DNA of 64,000 nt from Heyndrickxia sporothermodurans (GTDB lineage Bacteria; Bacillota; Bacilli; Bacillales; Bacillaceae_C). The notes beneath the pieces were generated by a model. It saw nothing but the letters and a program-made list of their open reading frames with translations. It did not search any database and was not told where the DNA came from. Both the position numbers and the translations under genes were made by a program. Numbering within the stretch: the first letter of the stretch is position 1; every line of letters begins with the position of its first letter. Below are positions 54,206 to 62,518 of this stretch, in pieces. The stretch lies in NCBI RefSeq assembly GCF_016785185.1, contig NZ_JAEKDY010000002.1. The stretch is one strand, 5' to 3'.

Positions 54206-54242
54206 CAAATAAAATACTACCTTCCTAATGGAAAGAAGTCAA
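54206..54242 (-). promoter_or_regulatory. pyrG: pyrG promoter with GGGCTC initiation site
   Basis: Minus strand: -35 TTGACT (54242-54237), 17 bases, -10 TAGTAT (54219-54214), 7 bases, then GGGCTC beginning at 54206. A GGGC start is what allows reiterative G addition while CTP is scarce. The -35 begins directly after the rpoE stop. Confidence 0.8.
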
Positions 54243-54248
54243 GAAAGA

Positions 54249-54815
54249 TTATTTTTCCTCTTCTTCCTCTTCTGGGTCAAGATCATCTTCTTCATCTTCA
54301 CCTAGGTCATAATCGTCTTCGCCAATTAATTCCTCATCATCTTCAAATACTTCATCATCATCTTCATCAAAGTCTTCGTCATCTACTTCTTCTTCATCAT
54401 CATCGATTAGATCATCTTCATCCTCAAAGTCATCTAAGTCATCTAAATCATCATAATCAAGATCTTCATCATCCAGTAGATCTTCGTCTTCCTCTTCGAC
54501 AACCTTTTTCGATTTTTTCTTTTTCGTTTTAACAGGCGCTACTACTTCTTCGTCAATTTGATCATAAGGATACCATATACGTAAGCCCCATCTGTTATCA
54601 CCTAGACTGATGAATCGTCCATCAATATTTAAATCTGTGTAGAATTGGACCATTCGAGAGCGCATATCCTCCATTGGTATACCTAGGAGATTAGCAATTT
54701 CCTCAACTAACTCATTAAAAGATAATGCTTGTTTGTTTTGCTCTAAATATTGATAACCTAGCTCAATAAGTGACATTTCACGTAATTCTTCTTTTGATAA
54801 TTGCTGTAAACTCAA
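54249..54815 (-). CDS. rpoE: RNA polymerase delta subunit
   Basis: Firmicutes-specific RNA polymerase subunit that increases transcript release and recycling. Its 188 residues comprise a folded N-domain (about 1-90, HARE-HTH type: MSLIELGYQYLEQNKQALSFNELVEEIA in part, YTDLNIDGRFISLGDNRWGLRIWYPYDQ in part), a short Lys-rich stretch (KTKKKKSKK) and a long Asp/Glu tail. The TTG at 54815 is chosen because AAAGGAAG lies 8 bases before it; the GTG at 54824 overlaps that site. Confidence 0.94.
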   Translation of the reverse strand: MSLQQLSKEELREMSLIELGYQYLEQNKQALSFNELVEEIANLLGIPMEDMRSRMVQFYTDLNIDGRFISLGDNRWGLRIWYPYDQIDEEVVAPVKTKKKKSKKVVEEEDEDLLDDEDLDYDDLDDLDDFEDEDDLIDDDEEEVDDEDFDEDDDEVFEDDEELIGEDDYDLGEDEEDDLDPEEEEEEK

Positions 54816-54986
54816 CTTTCGCACTTCCTTTCTCTATTTCAAACTCCTATGTATTAGGAGCAAAAAAGGGCAGAGTTTAAAAATAATTGCAAAATACATA
54901 CTTACCATTATAAACAAATTCAAAACATTTATGCTAGCTTTAAAACGCCTTTTAGAATGTTTTTTGTAAAAAAAGAATGTAACTCT

Positions 54987-55142
54987 TTACTTTTTTTTAG
55001 AACGCATACTTATTCCAAGATAAAAAAGAATAATAGACAAAATTAAAAAGGGAATCGCGCCTAGCTGTTTCATATAAAGAAAGTATCCAAAAATAAAAAA
55101 AGCAATAATACCGATTATTTTCAGTAAGTTCTTATAATGCAT
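54987..55142 (-). CDS. Small two-helix membrane protein
   Basis: A protein of 51 residues: MHYKNLLKIIGIIAFFIFGY forms the first hydrophobic helix, a short LYMKQLGA turn, then PFLILSIILFYLGISM and a basic RSKKK end. The ATG at 55142 follows GGGATGTGA. I recognise no family. It lies between icmF and rpoE. The ORF is short but the membrane pattern and ribosome site support coding. Confidence 0.55.
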   Translation of the reverse strand: MHYKNLLKIIGIIAFFIFGYFLYMKQLGAIPFLILSIILFYLGISMRSKKK

Positions 55143-55253
55143 TTTTTCACATCCCATTAGGCACTGTACCACTTCTTCGTTGTTTATTCATATCTATCTA
55201 GATTTTACCTTTAATTCACATTAGCATTCAATAGCTACACAATTATTTTCGGA

Positions 55254-55289
55254 AAAACTCCTTAGCATTTGTATACTAAGGAGTTTTTT
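55254..55289. terminator. Terminator of icmF
   Basis: A perfect 12-bp stem AAAACTCCTTAG / CTAAGGAGTTTT with a 10-base loop and T-runs on both strands. Confidence 0.9.
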
Positions 55290-55301
55290 GATCATTTTCA
55301 C

Positions 55302-58300
55302 TTACATATTTCTTCTATATTGACCACCGACATCATACAAAGCTTTTGTAATTTGTCCTAAGCTAGCTACTTTTACTGTCTCCATTAATTCCGCAAAGAT
55401 ATTTCCGCCATTCATTGCAGTATTTTTCAATTGTTTTATCGCCTGTTCCACTTTATCACTATTTTTTTCTTTAAATTGGTTTAAGTTGCGAATTTGTGTT
55501 TCCTTTTCTTCTTTCGTAGCGCGAGCTAGTTCAATGCTGTTCATTTCTTCTTCTGTAGGCGGGTTAGGATTTAAATAGGTGTTAACACCGATGATTGGTA
55601 ATTCTCCGCTATGCTTTTTCATTTCATAATACATCGACTCTTCTTGAATCTTTCCACGTTGATACTGCGTTTCCATTGCTCCTAATACACCACCGCGGTC
55701 ATTCAAACGATCGAATTCAGCAAGAACCGCTTCCTCAACTAAATCCGTTAACTCTTCAATAATAAATGACCCTTGTAATGGATTTTCATTTTTCGTTAAT
55801 CCATGCTCTTTCGTAATGATCATTTGAATCGCCATCGCCCGCCTTACCGATTCTTCGGTAGGGGTGGTAATCGCTTCGTCATAGGCATTCGTGTGTAAAG
55901 AATTACAATTATCATGCAATGCCATTAGTGCTTGTAAAGTTGTTCGAATGTCGTTAAAGTCAATTTCCTGAGCGTGAAGTGAGCGGCCAGATGTTTGAAT
56001 ATGATATTTCAGTTTCTGGCTTCGTTCATTCGCTCCGTACTTATCTCTCATTACCGTCGCCCAAATCCTTCTTGCCACACGTCCAATCACGCTATATTCA
56101 GGATCAAGTCCATTAGAAAAGAAGAAAGATAGGTTAGGAGCAAAATCATTTATATCCATTCCTCGACTTAAATAATACTCAACATAGGTGAAACCATTAG
56201 CTAAAGTAAAAGCAAGCTGTGAGATAGGATTAGCTCCTGCCTCAGCAATGTGATACCCTGAAATCGAGACAGAATAATAATTACGTACTTTATGATCGAT
56301 AAAGTATTGTTGAATATCCCCCATCATTCGAAGGGCAAATTCGGTTGAAAAGATACACGTATTTTGTCCTTGATCTTCTTTTAAAATATCTGCTTGAACG
56401 GTACCTCTTACAACTTGTAACGTCGATTCTTTTACGGTTGTATACTCCTCTAACGTTAAGCTTCTTCCGAGTTCTTTTTCTTTAAATTGCACTTGCTGAT
56501 CAATGGCTGTGTTCATATACATGGCTAAAATAATCGGTGCAGGCCCGTTAATAGTCATCGAAACAGATGTCGATGGGTGGCATAAATCAAATCCTGCATA
56601 AAGTTTCTTCATATCATCAAGTGTACAAATACTTACACCCGATTCGCCAACTTTCCCATAAATATCTGGTCGATAATCCGGATCCTCGCCATATAATGTT
56701 ACTGAATCAAAAGCAGTGCTCAAACGTTTTGCCGGATCATTTTCCGATAAGTAGTGGAACCTCTTATTCGTTCGTTCTGGTGTTCCTTCACCTGCGAACT
56801 GCCGCTTCGGATCCTCGCCTTCGCGTTTAAACGGGAATACACCTGCCGTATACGGAAAAGAACCGGGAACATTTTCTTTATATACCCATTTTAGAATTTC
56901 TCCGTAATCCTCATACTTTGGTAAGGAAACTTTCGGAATATCTAGTCCTGACAAGCTTTTGGTCGTCAACTCGGTAATAATTTCTTTATCGCGAATTTTC
57001 GTTACAAACTGTTTTCCGGAGTATTTCTCCTTTAATTTCCCCCAATTATTGATGATGCTTTTTGATTCTTTTGTTAGACTTTCGTACACGTCATTTTTCA
57101 ATGCTTCCAAGGAAGAAATAACATCATCATTTGTTTCCTTTTCCCGAACCGCTTGAAGTGCGCCTTCAAGTTGGAAAAGCCTTCTTGCCAATCGTACTTG
57201 CTCCTCCGCTTTCTTATGATAGTTTCGCACTGTTTCGGAGATTTCCCTTAAATAGTAACGACGGCTATTCGGAATAATCACATTCTGTTTTTCCACAAGA
57301 GCATCTTTCGAAAAAGGAACCTCCCAATTCTTAGACATTTTTTCATTAATTTTTTCTACAAGTGCGGCAAATAGCGCATTTGTACCTGGATCATTGAACT
57401 GACTTGCGATCGTTCCGTAAACGGGCATACTTTTTAAATCTTTATCAAATAGTAAATGACTTCGTTGATATTGTTTCTGGACTTGGCTTTTGGCGTCTTC
57501 AGAACCTTTCCGTTCAAATTTGTTGATCACAATTAAATCTGCAAAATCGATCATATCGATTTTTTCGAGTTGTGAAGGTGCACCAAATTCGCTCGTCATT
57601 ACATACATAGCAATATCACTTATTTCAGCAATCTCCGCATCCCCTTGGCCGATACCGCTCGTTTCAACGATGATCAAATCATATCCTGCTGCTTTTACTA
57701 CATTAATCGCATCTCTTATAGCAAGTGATAATTCAGTTCTTGAACCCCTTGTCGCCAAACTTCTCATATATACTCGTGAATGAAAAATTGCATTCATTCG
57801 AATTCGGTCACCTAGTAAAGCTCCACCCGTTTTTTGCTTTGTTGGATCAATCGATAAAATAGCTACCTTTTTATCCGGAATCTCATTTAGAAACCGGCGA
57901 ATGAGTTCATCTGTTAAAGAACTCTTCCCTGCTCCCCCTGTACCTGTAATACCAACAACAGGTGCCTTTTTCGCTAATAATTTTATTTCGTCAAATGCTG
58001 TTTCTACAGAGGAGGCAACTTCTTGTTTTGCACCAATTTGATTTTCCGCAAGTGTGATAAACTTAGCTACTGAACGGATATTCCCCGCCTTTAACTGATT
58101 TATCTCATCTGTTAGTTGGCTTGTAATAGTAGGATAATCACATTCTTTCAGCATGATGTTGATCATCCCTTGAAGACCAAATTTCCGCCCATCATCCGGT
58201 GAAAAAATCCATGCAATTCCATATTCATGGAGTTCCTTAATTTCACGCGGAATAATAACCCCGCCTCCACCACCATAAATACGAATATGTGAAGCGCCTT

Positions 58301-58568
58301 TTTCCTTTAATAAATCATACATATATTTAAAATATTCAACATGGCCACCTTGATATGATGAAATAGCAATCCCTTGAACATCTTCTTGGACAGCTGCATT
58401 GACAACTTCCTCAACCGACCGATTGTGTCCAAGATGAATGACCTCTGCCCCGCTTGCTTGCAGAATTCTTCGCATAATATTGATTGATGCGTCATGGCCA
58501 TCAAATAAACTTGATGCAGTTACAAAGCGTACAGGATTTTTTGGTTTATAAATCTCAACCGTGCTCAT
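55302..58568 (-). CDS. icmF: Fused isobutyryl-CoA mutase IcmF
   Basis: Adenosylcobalamin-dependent mutase fused to its own G-protein chaperone, 1088 residues; interconverts isobutyryl- and n-butyryl-CoA (some act on pivalyl/isovaleryl-CoA). Domains: B12-binding (about 10-145) with DGHD, His25 being the lower cobalt ligand, and YGGGGGVI; MeaB-type GTPase (about 195-450) with P-loop GTGGAGKSS near 210 and NKFERKG; then the TIM-barrel mutase (about 550-1088). All three are intact. It is adjacent to a TetR regulator and beta-oxidation genes, suggesting branched or short acyl-CoA use. A B12 source is required. Confidence 0.95.
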   Translation of the reverse strand: MSTVEIYKPKNPVRFVTASSLFDGHDASINIMRRILQASGAEVIHLGHNRSVEEVVNAAVQEDVQGIAISSYQGGHVEYFKYMYDLLKEKGASHIRIYGGGGGVIIPREIKELHEYGIAWIFSPDDGRKFGLQGMINIMLKECDYPTITSQLTDEINQLKAGNIRSVAKFITLAENQIGAKQEVASSVETAFDEIKLLAKKAPVVGITGTGGAGKSSLTDELIRRFLNEIPDKKVAILSIDPTKQKTGGALLGDRIRMNAIFHSRVYMRSLATRGSRTELSLAIRDAINVVKAAGYDLIIVETSGIGQGDAEIAEISDIAMYVMTSEFGAPSQLEKIDMIDFADLIVINKFERKGSEDAKSQVQKQYQRSHLLFDKDLKSMPVYGTIASQFNDPGTNALFAALVEKINEKMSKNWEVPFSKDALVEKQNVIIPNSRRYYLREISETVRNYHKKAEEQVRLARRLFQLEGALQAVREKETNDDVISSLEALKNDVYESLTKESKSIINNWGKLKEKYSGKQFVTKIRDKEIITELTTKSLSGLDIPKVSLPKYEDYGEILKWVYKENVPGSFPYTAGVFPFKREGEDPKRQFAGEGTPERTNKRFHYLSENDPAKRLSTAFDSVTLYGEDPDYRPDIYGKVGESGVSICTLDDMKKLYAGFDLCHPSTSVSMTINGPAPIILAMYMNTAIDQQVQFKEKELGRSLTLEEYTTVKESTLQVVRGTVQADILKEDQGQNTCIFSTEFALRMMGDIQQYFIDHKVRNYYSVSISGYHIAEAGANPISQLAFTLANGFTYVEYYLSRGMDINDFAPNLSFFFSNGLDPEYSVIGRVARRIWATVMRDKYGANERSQKLKYHIQTSGRSLHAQEIDFNDIRTTLQALMALHDNCNSLHTNAYDEAITTPTEESVRRAMAIQMIITKEHGLTKNENPLQGSFIIEELTDLVEEAVLAEFDRLNDRGGVLGAMETQYQRGKIQEESMYYEMKKHSGELPIIGVNTYLNPNPPTEEEMNSIELARATKEEKETQIRNLNQFKEKNSDKVEQAIKQLKNTAMNGGNIFAELMETVKVASLGQITKALYDVGGQYRRNM

Positions 58569-58588
58569 TCTTCTCCCCCTGTTCCATA

Positions 58589-59218
58589 CTAAATTTCAAA
58601 CCCGGCAATACCCTTAAAAAGTAAGTTCGTTTGTAATTCAATATATTCTTCTTTGGAATAATTCTTTTTGAGTGCCCATCTTCTAAATCCCCACATTTGT
58701 CCTTGAACAAAAATATTATGAGCTAATAAATCGATATGTGAATCATCCATCATCAATTCACCATTTTCAATGCAACGGCGAATTAAAGTTTCAAACATGC
58801 CTACCATTTCCATTTCCTTTTTTAACACATATGGGAGCGCATCTTTCGATAATGATTTTGCCTCCTGGTACATAACCAAAACCTCATCTTGCATTTCGTT
58901 CATAATGTTAAAATAGTAGGCGATTCCAAGCTTTAAACTTTCAAGAGTGCCCTGTTCCAAATCCATCCCTTGCAGACGCTCTCGAACCTGGTCATAAATA
59001 CTATCACAGACAAGATATAAAATATCTTCCTTCGTTCTGATATATTCATATAAAGTGCCGATACTAAAACCAGCCGCTTGGGCAATTTCCCTCGTTGTCG
59101 TTCGATGGAATCCTTTTTCCTTAAAAAGTGCTACCGCTCCCCGAATCATTTGGGTTCTTCGTATATTAACAAGTCGCTCATCCTTTACAGACGCATGAAC
59201 AGCTCTTTTTTTACTCAG
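58589..59218 (-). CDS. TetR/AcrR-family regulator, probable CTG start
   Basis: A regulator of 209 residues if started at CTG 59218 (LSKKRAVHASVKDERLVNIR...). The DNA-binding domain is FHRTTTREIAQAAGFSIGTLYEYIRTKED, followed by a helical ligand domain. The first ATG in frame (59149) would cut into helix 1 of the DNA-binding domain and has no ribosome site; between an in-frame stop at 59225 and that ATG no ATG, GTG or TTG exists. The CTG has GAGAAGGTGAT 6-7 bases upstream. The gene sits between acdA and icmF and probably controls this acyl-CoA gene cluster. The call is confident, the start less so. Confidence 0.88.
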   Translation of the reverse strand: MSKKRAVHASVKDERLVNIRRTQMIRGAVALFKEKGFHRTTTREIAQAAGFSIGTLYEYIRTKEDILYLVCDSIYDQVRERLQGMDLEQGTLESLKLGIAYYFNIMNEMQDEVLVMYQEAKSLSKDALPYVLKKEMEMVGMFETLIRRCIENGELMMDDSHIDLLAHNIFVQGQMWGFRRWALKKNYSKEEYIELQTNLLFKGIAGFEI

Positions 59219-59328
59219 AAAACATCACCTTCTCCCGATACAGATGAAGGACCTCCCCACGTTCCTTATCTGCACATCACTATCTATTAAAAATACCCCT
59301 TTATGACTGTTTTTTCATGACGATGTTG

Positions 59329-60468
59329 TTATTTTGTTAGCATTCTCGAGATTACCAATCGTTGAATCTCTTGTGTACCTTCATAAATTTGTGTGATTTT
59401 TGCATCACGCATGAATCTCTCAACTGGATAATCCTTTGTATATCCATAGCCACCAAAGATTTGCACCGCTTCTGTCGTCACCTTCATTGCTGTATCACCA
59501 GCTAAAAGCTTAGACATCGCTGATTCTTTACCGTATGGCAAACCATTTGATTCGAGCCATGCTGCTTGATAGGTTAATAGGCGGGATGCTTCAACACTTG
59601 TGGCCATATCAGCTAATTTAAAAGAAATGCCTTGATTTGCAGCAATTGGTTTCCCAAACTGATGACGTTCTTTTGCATATGCGACAGATGCATCCAATGC
59701 TCCTTGAGCAATTCCTACTGCTTGTGCGGCTATTCCGTTACGTCCGCCATCAAGAGTCATCATCGCAATTTTAAAGCCATCCCCTTCTTGACCTAGTAAA
59801 TTCTCTTTTGGAACTTTACATTCCTCAAAAATAATTTCAGTTGTCGGTGAGGAGCGAATACCTAATTTTTTCTCCTTTTTCCCTACAGAAAAACCTTCAA
59901 AATCTTTCTCAATAATAAACGCGCTCGTTCCTTTATGTTTGCTAGATGGATCTGTCAATGCAAAAACAATATAAATATCCGCTACTCCGCCGTTTGTAAT
60001 AAAAATTTTCGATCCATTTAAAACATAATGATCACCTTCTAAACGTGCAGTCGTGCGCATGCCACCCGCATCCGACCCTGAACCCGGCTCGGTTAATCCA
60101 TAAGCGCCAATCTTTTCACCCTGTGCCATTGGTTTTAAATACTTCTGCTTTTGCTCCTCGGATCCAAATTTATAAAGTGGCCATCCAGCTAAAGAAGTAT
60201 GGGCAGAAAGAGTAACTCCAGTAGATGCACAGACCCTTGATAGTTCCTCAACTGCTATGCAATAAGCTAAATAGTCGCTGCCGATTCCACCATATTCCTC
60301 GGGCCAAGGGATCCCTGTTAAACCTAACTCAGCCATTTTATCGAAGATTTCTCGATCGAAACGCTCCTCTTCATCACGTTCAGCAGCACTTGGAGCCACT
60401 TCTTTTTCCGCAAAATCGCGAACCATTTTTCTAATCATTTCATGCTCTTCTGATAAACGAAAATTCAT
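59329..60468 (-). CDS. acdA: Acyl-CoA dehydrogenase AcdA
   Basis: FAD-dependent enzyme of 379 residues oxidising acyl-CoA to trans-2-enoyl-CoA. Starts MNFRLSEEHEMIRKMVRDFA; FAD motifs YGLTEPGSGSDAGGMRT and FITNGGVADIYIVFALTD; FGGYGYTKDYPVERFMRD; catalytic Glu in IYEGTQEIQRLVIS. It fits B. subtilis AcdA in N-terminus and in position near rpoE. Electron acceptor (ETF) genes are not in the window. GGAGGAAC precedes the ATG. Confidence 0.95.
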   Translation of the reverse strand: MNFRLSEEHEMIRKMVRDFAEKEVAPSAAERDEEERFDREIFDKMAELGLTGIPWPEEYGGIGSDYLAYCIAVEELSRVCASTGVTLSAHTSLAGWPLYKFGSEEQKQKYLKPMAQGEKIGAYGLTEPGSGSDAGGMRTTARLEGDHYVLNGSKIFITNGGVADIYIVFALTDPSSKHKGTSAFIIEKDFEGFSVGKKEKKLGIRSSPTTEIIFEECKVPKENLLGQEGDGFKIAMMTLDGGRNGIAAQAVGIAQGALDASVAYAKERHQFGKPIAANQGISFKLADMATSVEASRLLTYQAAWLESNGLPYGKESAMSKLLAGDTAMKVTTEAVQIFGGYGYTKDYPVERFMRDAKITQIYEGTQEIQRLVISRMLTK

Positions 60469-60490
60469 AATTTAGTTCCTCCACTTATTG

Positions 60491-61624
60491 TTATAATTGT
60501 TTGCTTATTACGATTCGTTGTATTTCACTTGTTCCTTCATAGATTTCAGTAATTTTCGCATCCCGGAAATATCTTTCTACCGGGTAGTCCTTTGTGTATC
60601 CATACCCGCCAAAGATTTGAATTGCTTCTTTCGTCGTTTCTACTGCAGTTCGTGAGGCGAATAATTTAGCCATAGAAGCTTCTGTTTTGCAAGGAAGACC
60701 TAATGATCGTAGATTAGCTGATTGATAAACTAACAGTTTAGCCGCCTCTACATTTGTTGCCATATCAGCAAGTTTAAATCCAACTCCTTGTTGAGAAGCG
60801 ATAGGCTTGCCAAATTGGATTCGCTCTTTCGCATATTCTATCGATTTTTCAAGAGCGGCTTCAGCAATTCCTAAGCTTTGAGCTGCAATGCCAATTCTTC
60901 CGATATCCAAATTGGCTAGCGCTATTCTCATCCCTTCTCCTTCTTTTCCAAGGAGATTTTCAACAGGAACGGCCATGTCGTCAAATGTAAGCTGTACAGT
61001 ACGAGACCCATGAAGTCCCATTTTATGTTCATCTTTACCTATGATTAAACCGGCAGTATTTTTCTCAACGATGAAAGCCGATATGCCATCTTTTCCTGCT
61101 GTTGGATCGGTCACGGCAAAAACAATATACGTATCAGCTTCACCACCGTTTGTAATAAATACTTTTGAACCATTGATAATATAGTGATCCCCTTTTTTAA
61201 TGGCTCTTGATTTTAAATTTCCCGCATCGGACCCTGCGCTAGGCTCTGTTAAGCAAAACGCTCCCAAATATTCACCAGTTGCCAGCTTCGGAAGATACTT
61301 TTGTTTCTGTTCCTCTGTACCGAAATAAAGAATTGGATTCGTTCCAACGGAGGTATGGACTGAAAGAATGACACCGATTGTTGCACTAACTCTTGATAAC
61401 TCGTGAATCGCAATAATATAAGAGGTAAAGTCCATCTCAGATCCGCCATACTTTTCTGGAACGGTAATACCCATTAGCCCTAATTCCGCCATTTTTCGTA
61501 AAATAGCCCTTGGGAACTCTCCTTCTTCCATCTTTTCTATGAAAGGGGCAATTTCTGCTTCTGCAAACTCATGAACCATTTTTCTCATCATTATTTGCTC
61601 TTCGTTGAAATGTAGATTCATCAT
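60491..61624 (-). CDS. Acyl-CoA dehydrogenase, short-chain (MmgC-like)
   Basis: Second acyl-CoA dehydrogenase, of 377 residues, a tandem paralogue of acdA with the same motif set: FCLTEPSAGSDAGNL, FITNGGEADTYIVFAVTD, FGGYGYTKDYPVERYFRD, catalytic Glu in IYEGTSEIQRIVIS. Most like butyryl-CoA-type dehydrogenases. It lies 22 bases upstream of acdA and 28 after hbd, in one operon. Two ATGs follow AGGGGAGA; the first is taken. Confidence 0.94.
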   Translation of the reverse strand: MMNLHFNEEQIMMRKMVHEFAEAEIAPFIEKMEEGEFPRAILRKMAELGLMGITVPEKYGGSEMDFTSYIIAIHELSRVSATIGVILSVHTSVGTNPILYFGTEEQKQKYLPKLATGEYLGAFCLTEPSAGSDAGNLKSRAIKKGDHYIINGSKVFITNGGEADTYIVFAVTDPTAGKDGISAFIVEKNTAGLIIGKDEHKMGLHGSRTVQLTFDDMAVPVENLLGKEGEGMRIALANLDIGRIGIAAQSLGIAEAALEKSIEYAKERIQFGKPIASQQGVGFKLADMATNVEAAKLLVYQSANLRSLGLPCKTEASMAKLFASRTAVETTKEAIQIFGGYGYTKDYPVERYFRDAKITEIYEGTSEIQRIVISKQL

Positions 61625-61652
61625 GGTCTCCCCTTAGTTCTTTCAAAAATAA

Positions 61653-62504
61653 TTAGTTATAAATATAAAAGCCTCTTCCTGATTTCTTCCCTAGCCACCC
61701 AGCTTTTACATACTTTCTTAACAATGGGCAAGGTCGATATTTGTCATCACCAAAGCCTTCATGTAATGTTTCCATAATGTATAAACAAGTGTCCAAACCA
61801 ATAAAATCAGCTAGAGTTAGTGGTCCCATCGGATGATTCATCCCGAGCTTCATTACCTCATCGATTGCTTCCTTTGTTGCAACCCCTTCATACAAGGTAT
61901 AGATCGCTTCATTAATCATCGGCATGAGCACACGGTTAGAAACAAAGCCCGGAAAATCGTTTACTTCGACTGGAATTTTTGATAACGATTTTGTCATGTC
62001 CTCTACAGCCTGATATACTTCATCAGAAGTTGCTAGACCGCGAATAATCTCAACTAATTTCATAACTGGGACAGGATTCATAAAATGCATACCAATTACT
62101 TTTTCCGGACGTTTGGTGGCTGCTGCAATTTCAGTTATCGGCAATGAGGATGTATTGGAAGCTAAAATCGCATGATTTGGCGCGTATTGATCCAATTCTT
62201 TAAAGATTTTACTTTTCACTTCCATATTTTCAACGGCAGCTTCAATGACAATACCAACATTTTCAGAGTCTTGTAGATTCGTAGACGGAATAAAATTTGA
62301 AAGAACTTTGTCTTTTTCTTCTTCTGTCATTCTCCCCTTAGTAACCTGCCTTGAAAGGTTTTTAGAAATGACTCCTAATCCTTTTTGAACAAATTCCTCT
62401 TTTAAATCATTTAAATAGACGATGTATCCCGCTTGTGCGCATACTTGAGCGATTCCGGATCCCATTTGCCCAGCACCGATCACCATTACTTTTTTAATAT
62501 CCAT
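61653..62504 (-). CDS. hbd: 3-hydroxybutyryl-CoA dehydrogenase
   Basis: NAD(P)-dependent 3-hydroxyacyl-CoA dehydrogenase of 283 residues, MmgB-like. Dinucleotide loop VMVIGAGQMGSGIAQVCAQAG; SNTSSLPITEIA; catalytic His in GMHFMNPVPVMKLVEII; FVSNRVLMPMINEA. Converts 3-hydroxybutyryl-CoA and acetoacetyl-CoA. It lies 14 bases after the thiolase gene. GGGAGGAAG precedes the ATG. Confidence 0.95.
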   Translation of the reverse strand: MDIKKVMVIGAGQMGSGIAQVCAQAGYIVYLNDLKEEFVQKGLGVISKNLSRQVTKGRMTEEEKDKVLSNFIPSTNLQDSENVGIVIEAAVENMEVKSKIFKELDQYAPNHAILASNTSSLPITEIAAATKRPEKVIGMHFMNPVPVMKLVEIIRGLATSDEVYQAVEDMTKSLSKIPVEVNDFPGFVSNRVLMPMINEAIYTLYEGVATKEAIDEVMKLGMNHPMGPLTLADFIGLDTCLYIMETLHEGFGDDKYRPCPLLRKYVKAGWLGKKSGRGFYIYN

Positions 62505-62518
62505 TCGCGTCTTCCTCC

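Noticed and set aside
54249..54530. Low-complexity acidic tail of rpoE as a frameshift artefact
   Set aside because: A long Asp/Glu tail is the normal C-terminus of the delta subunit.
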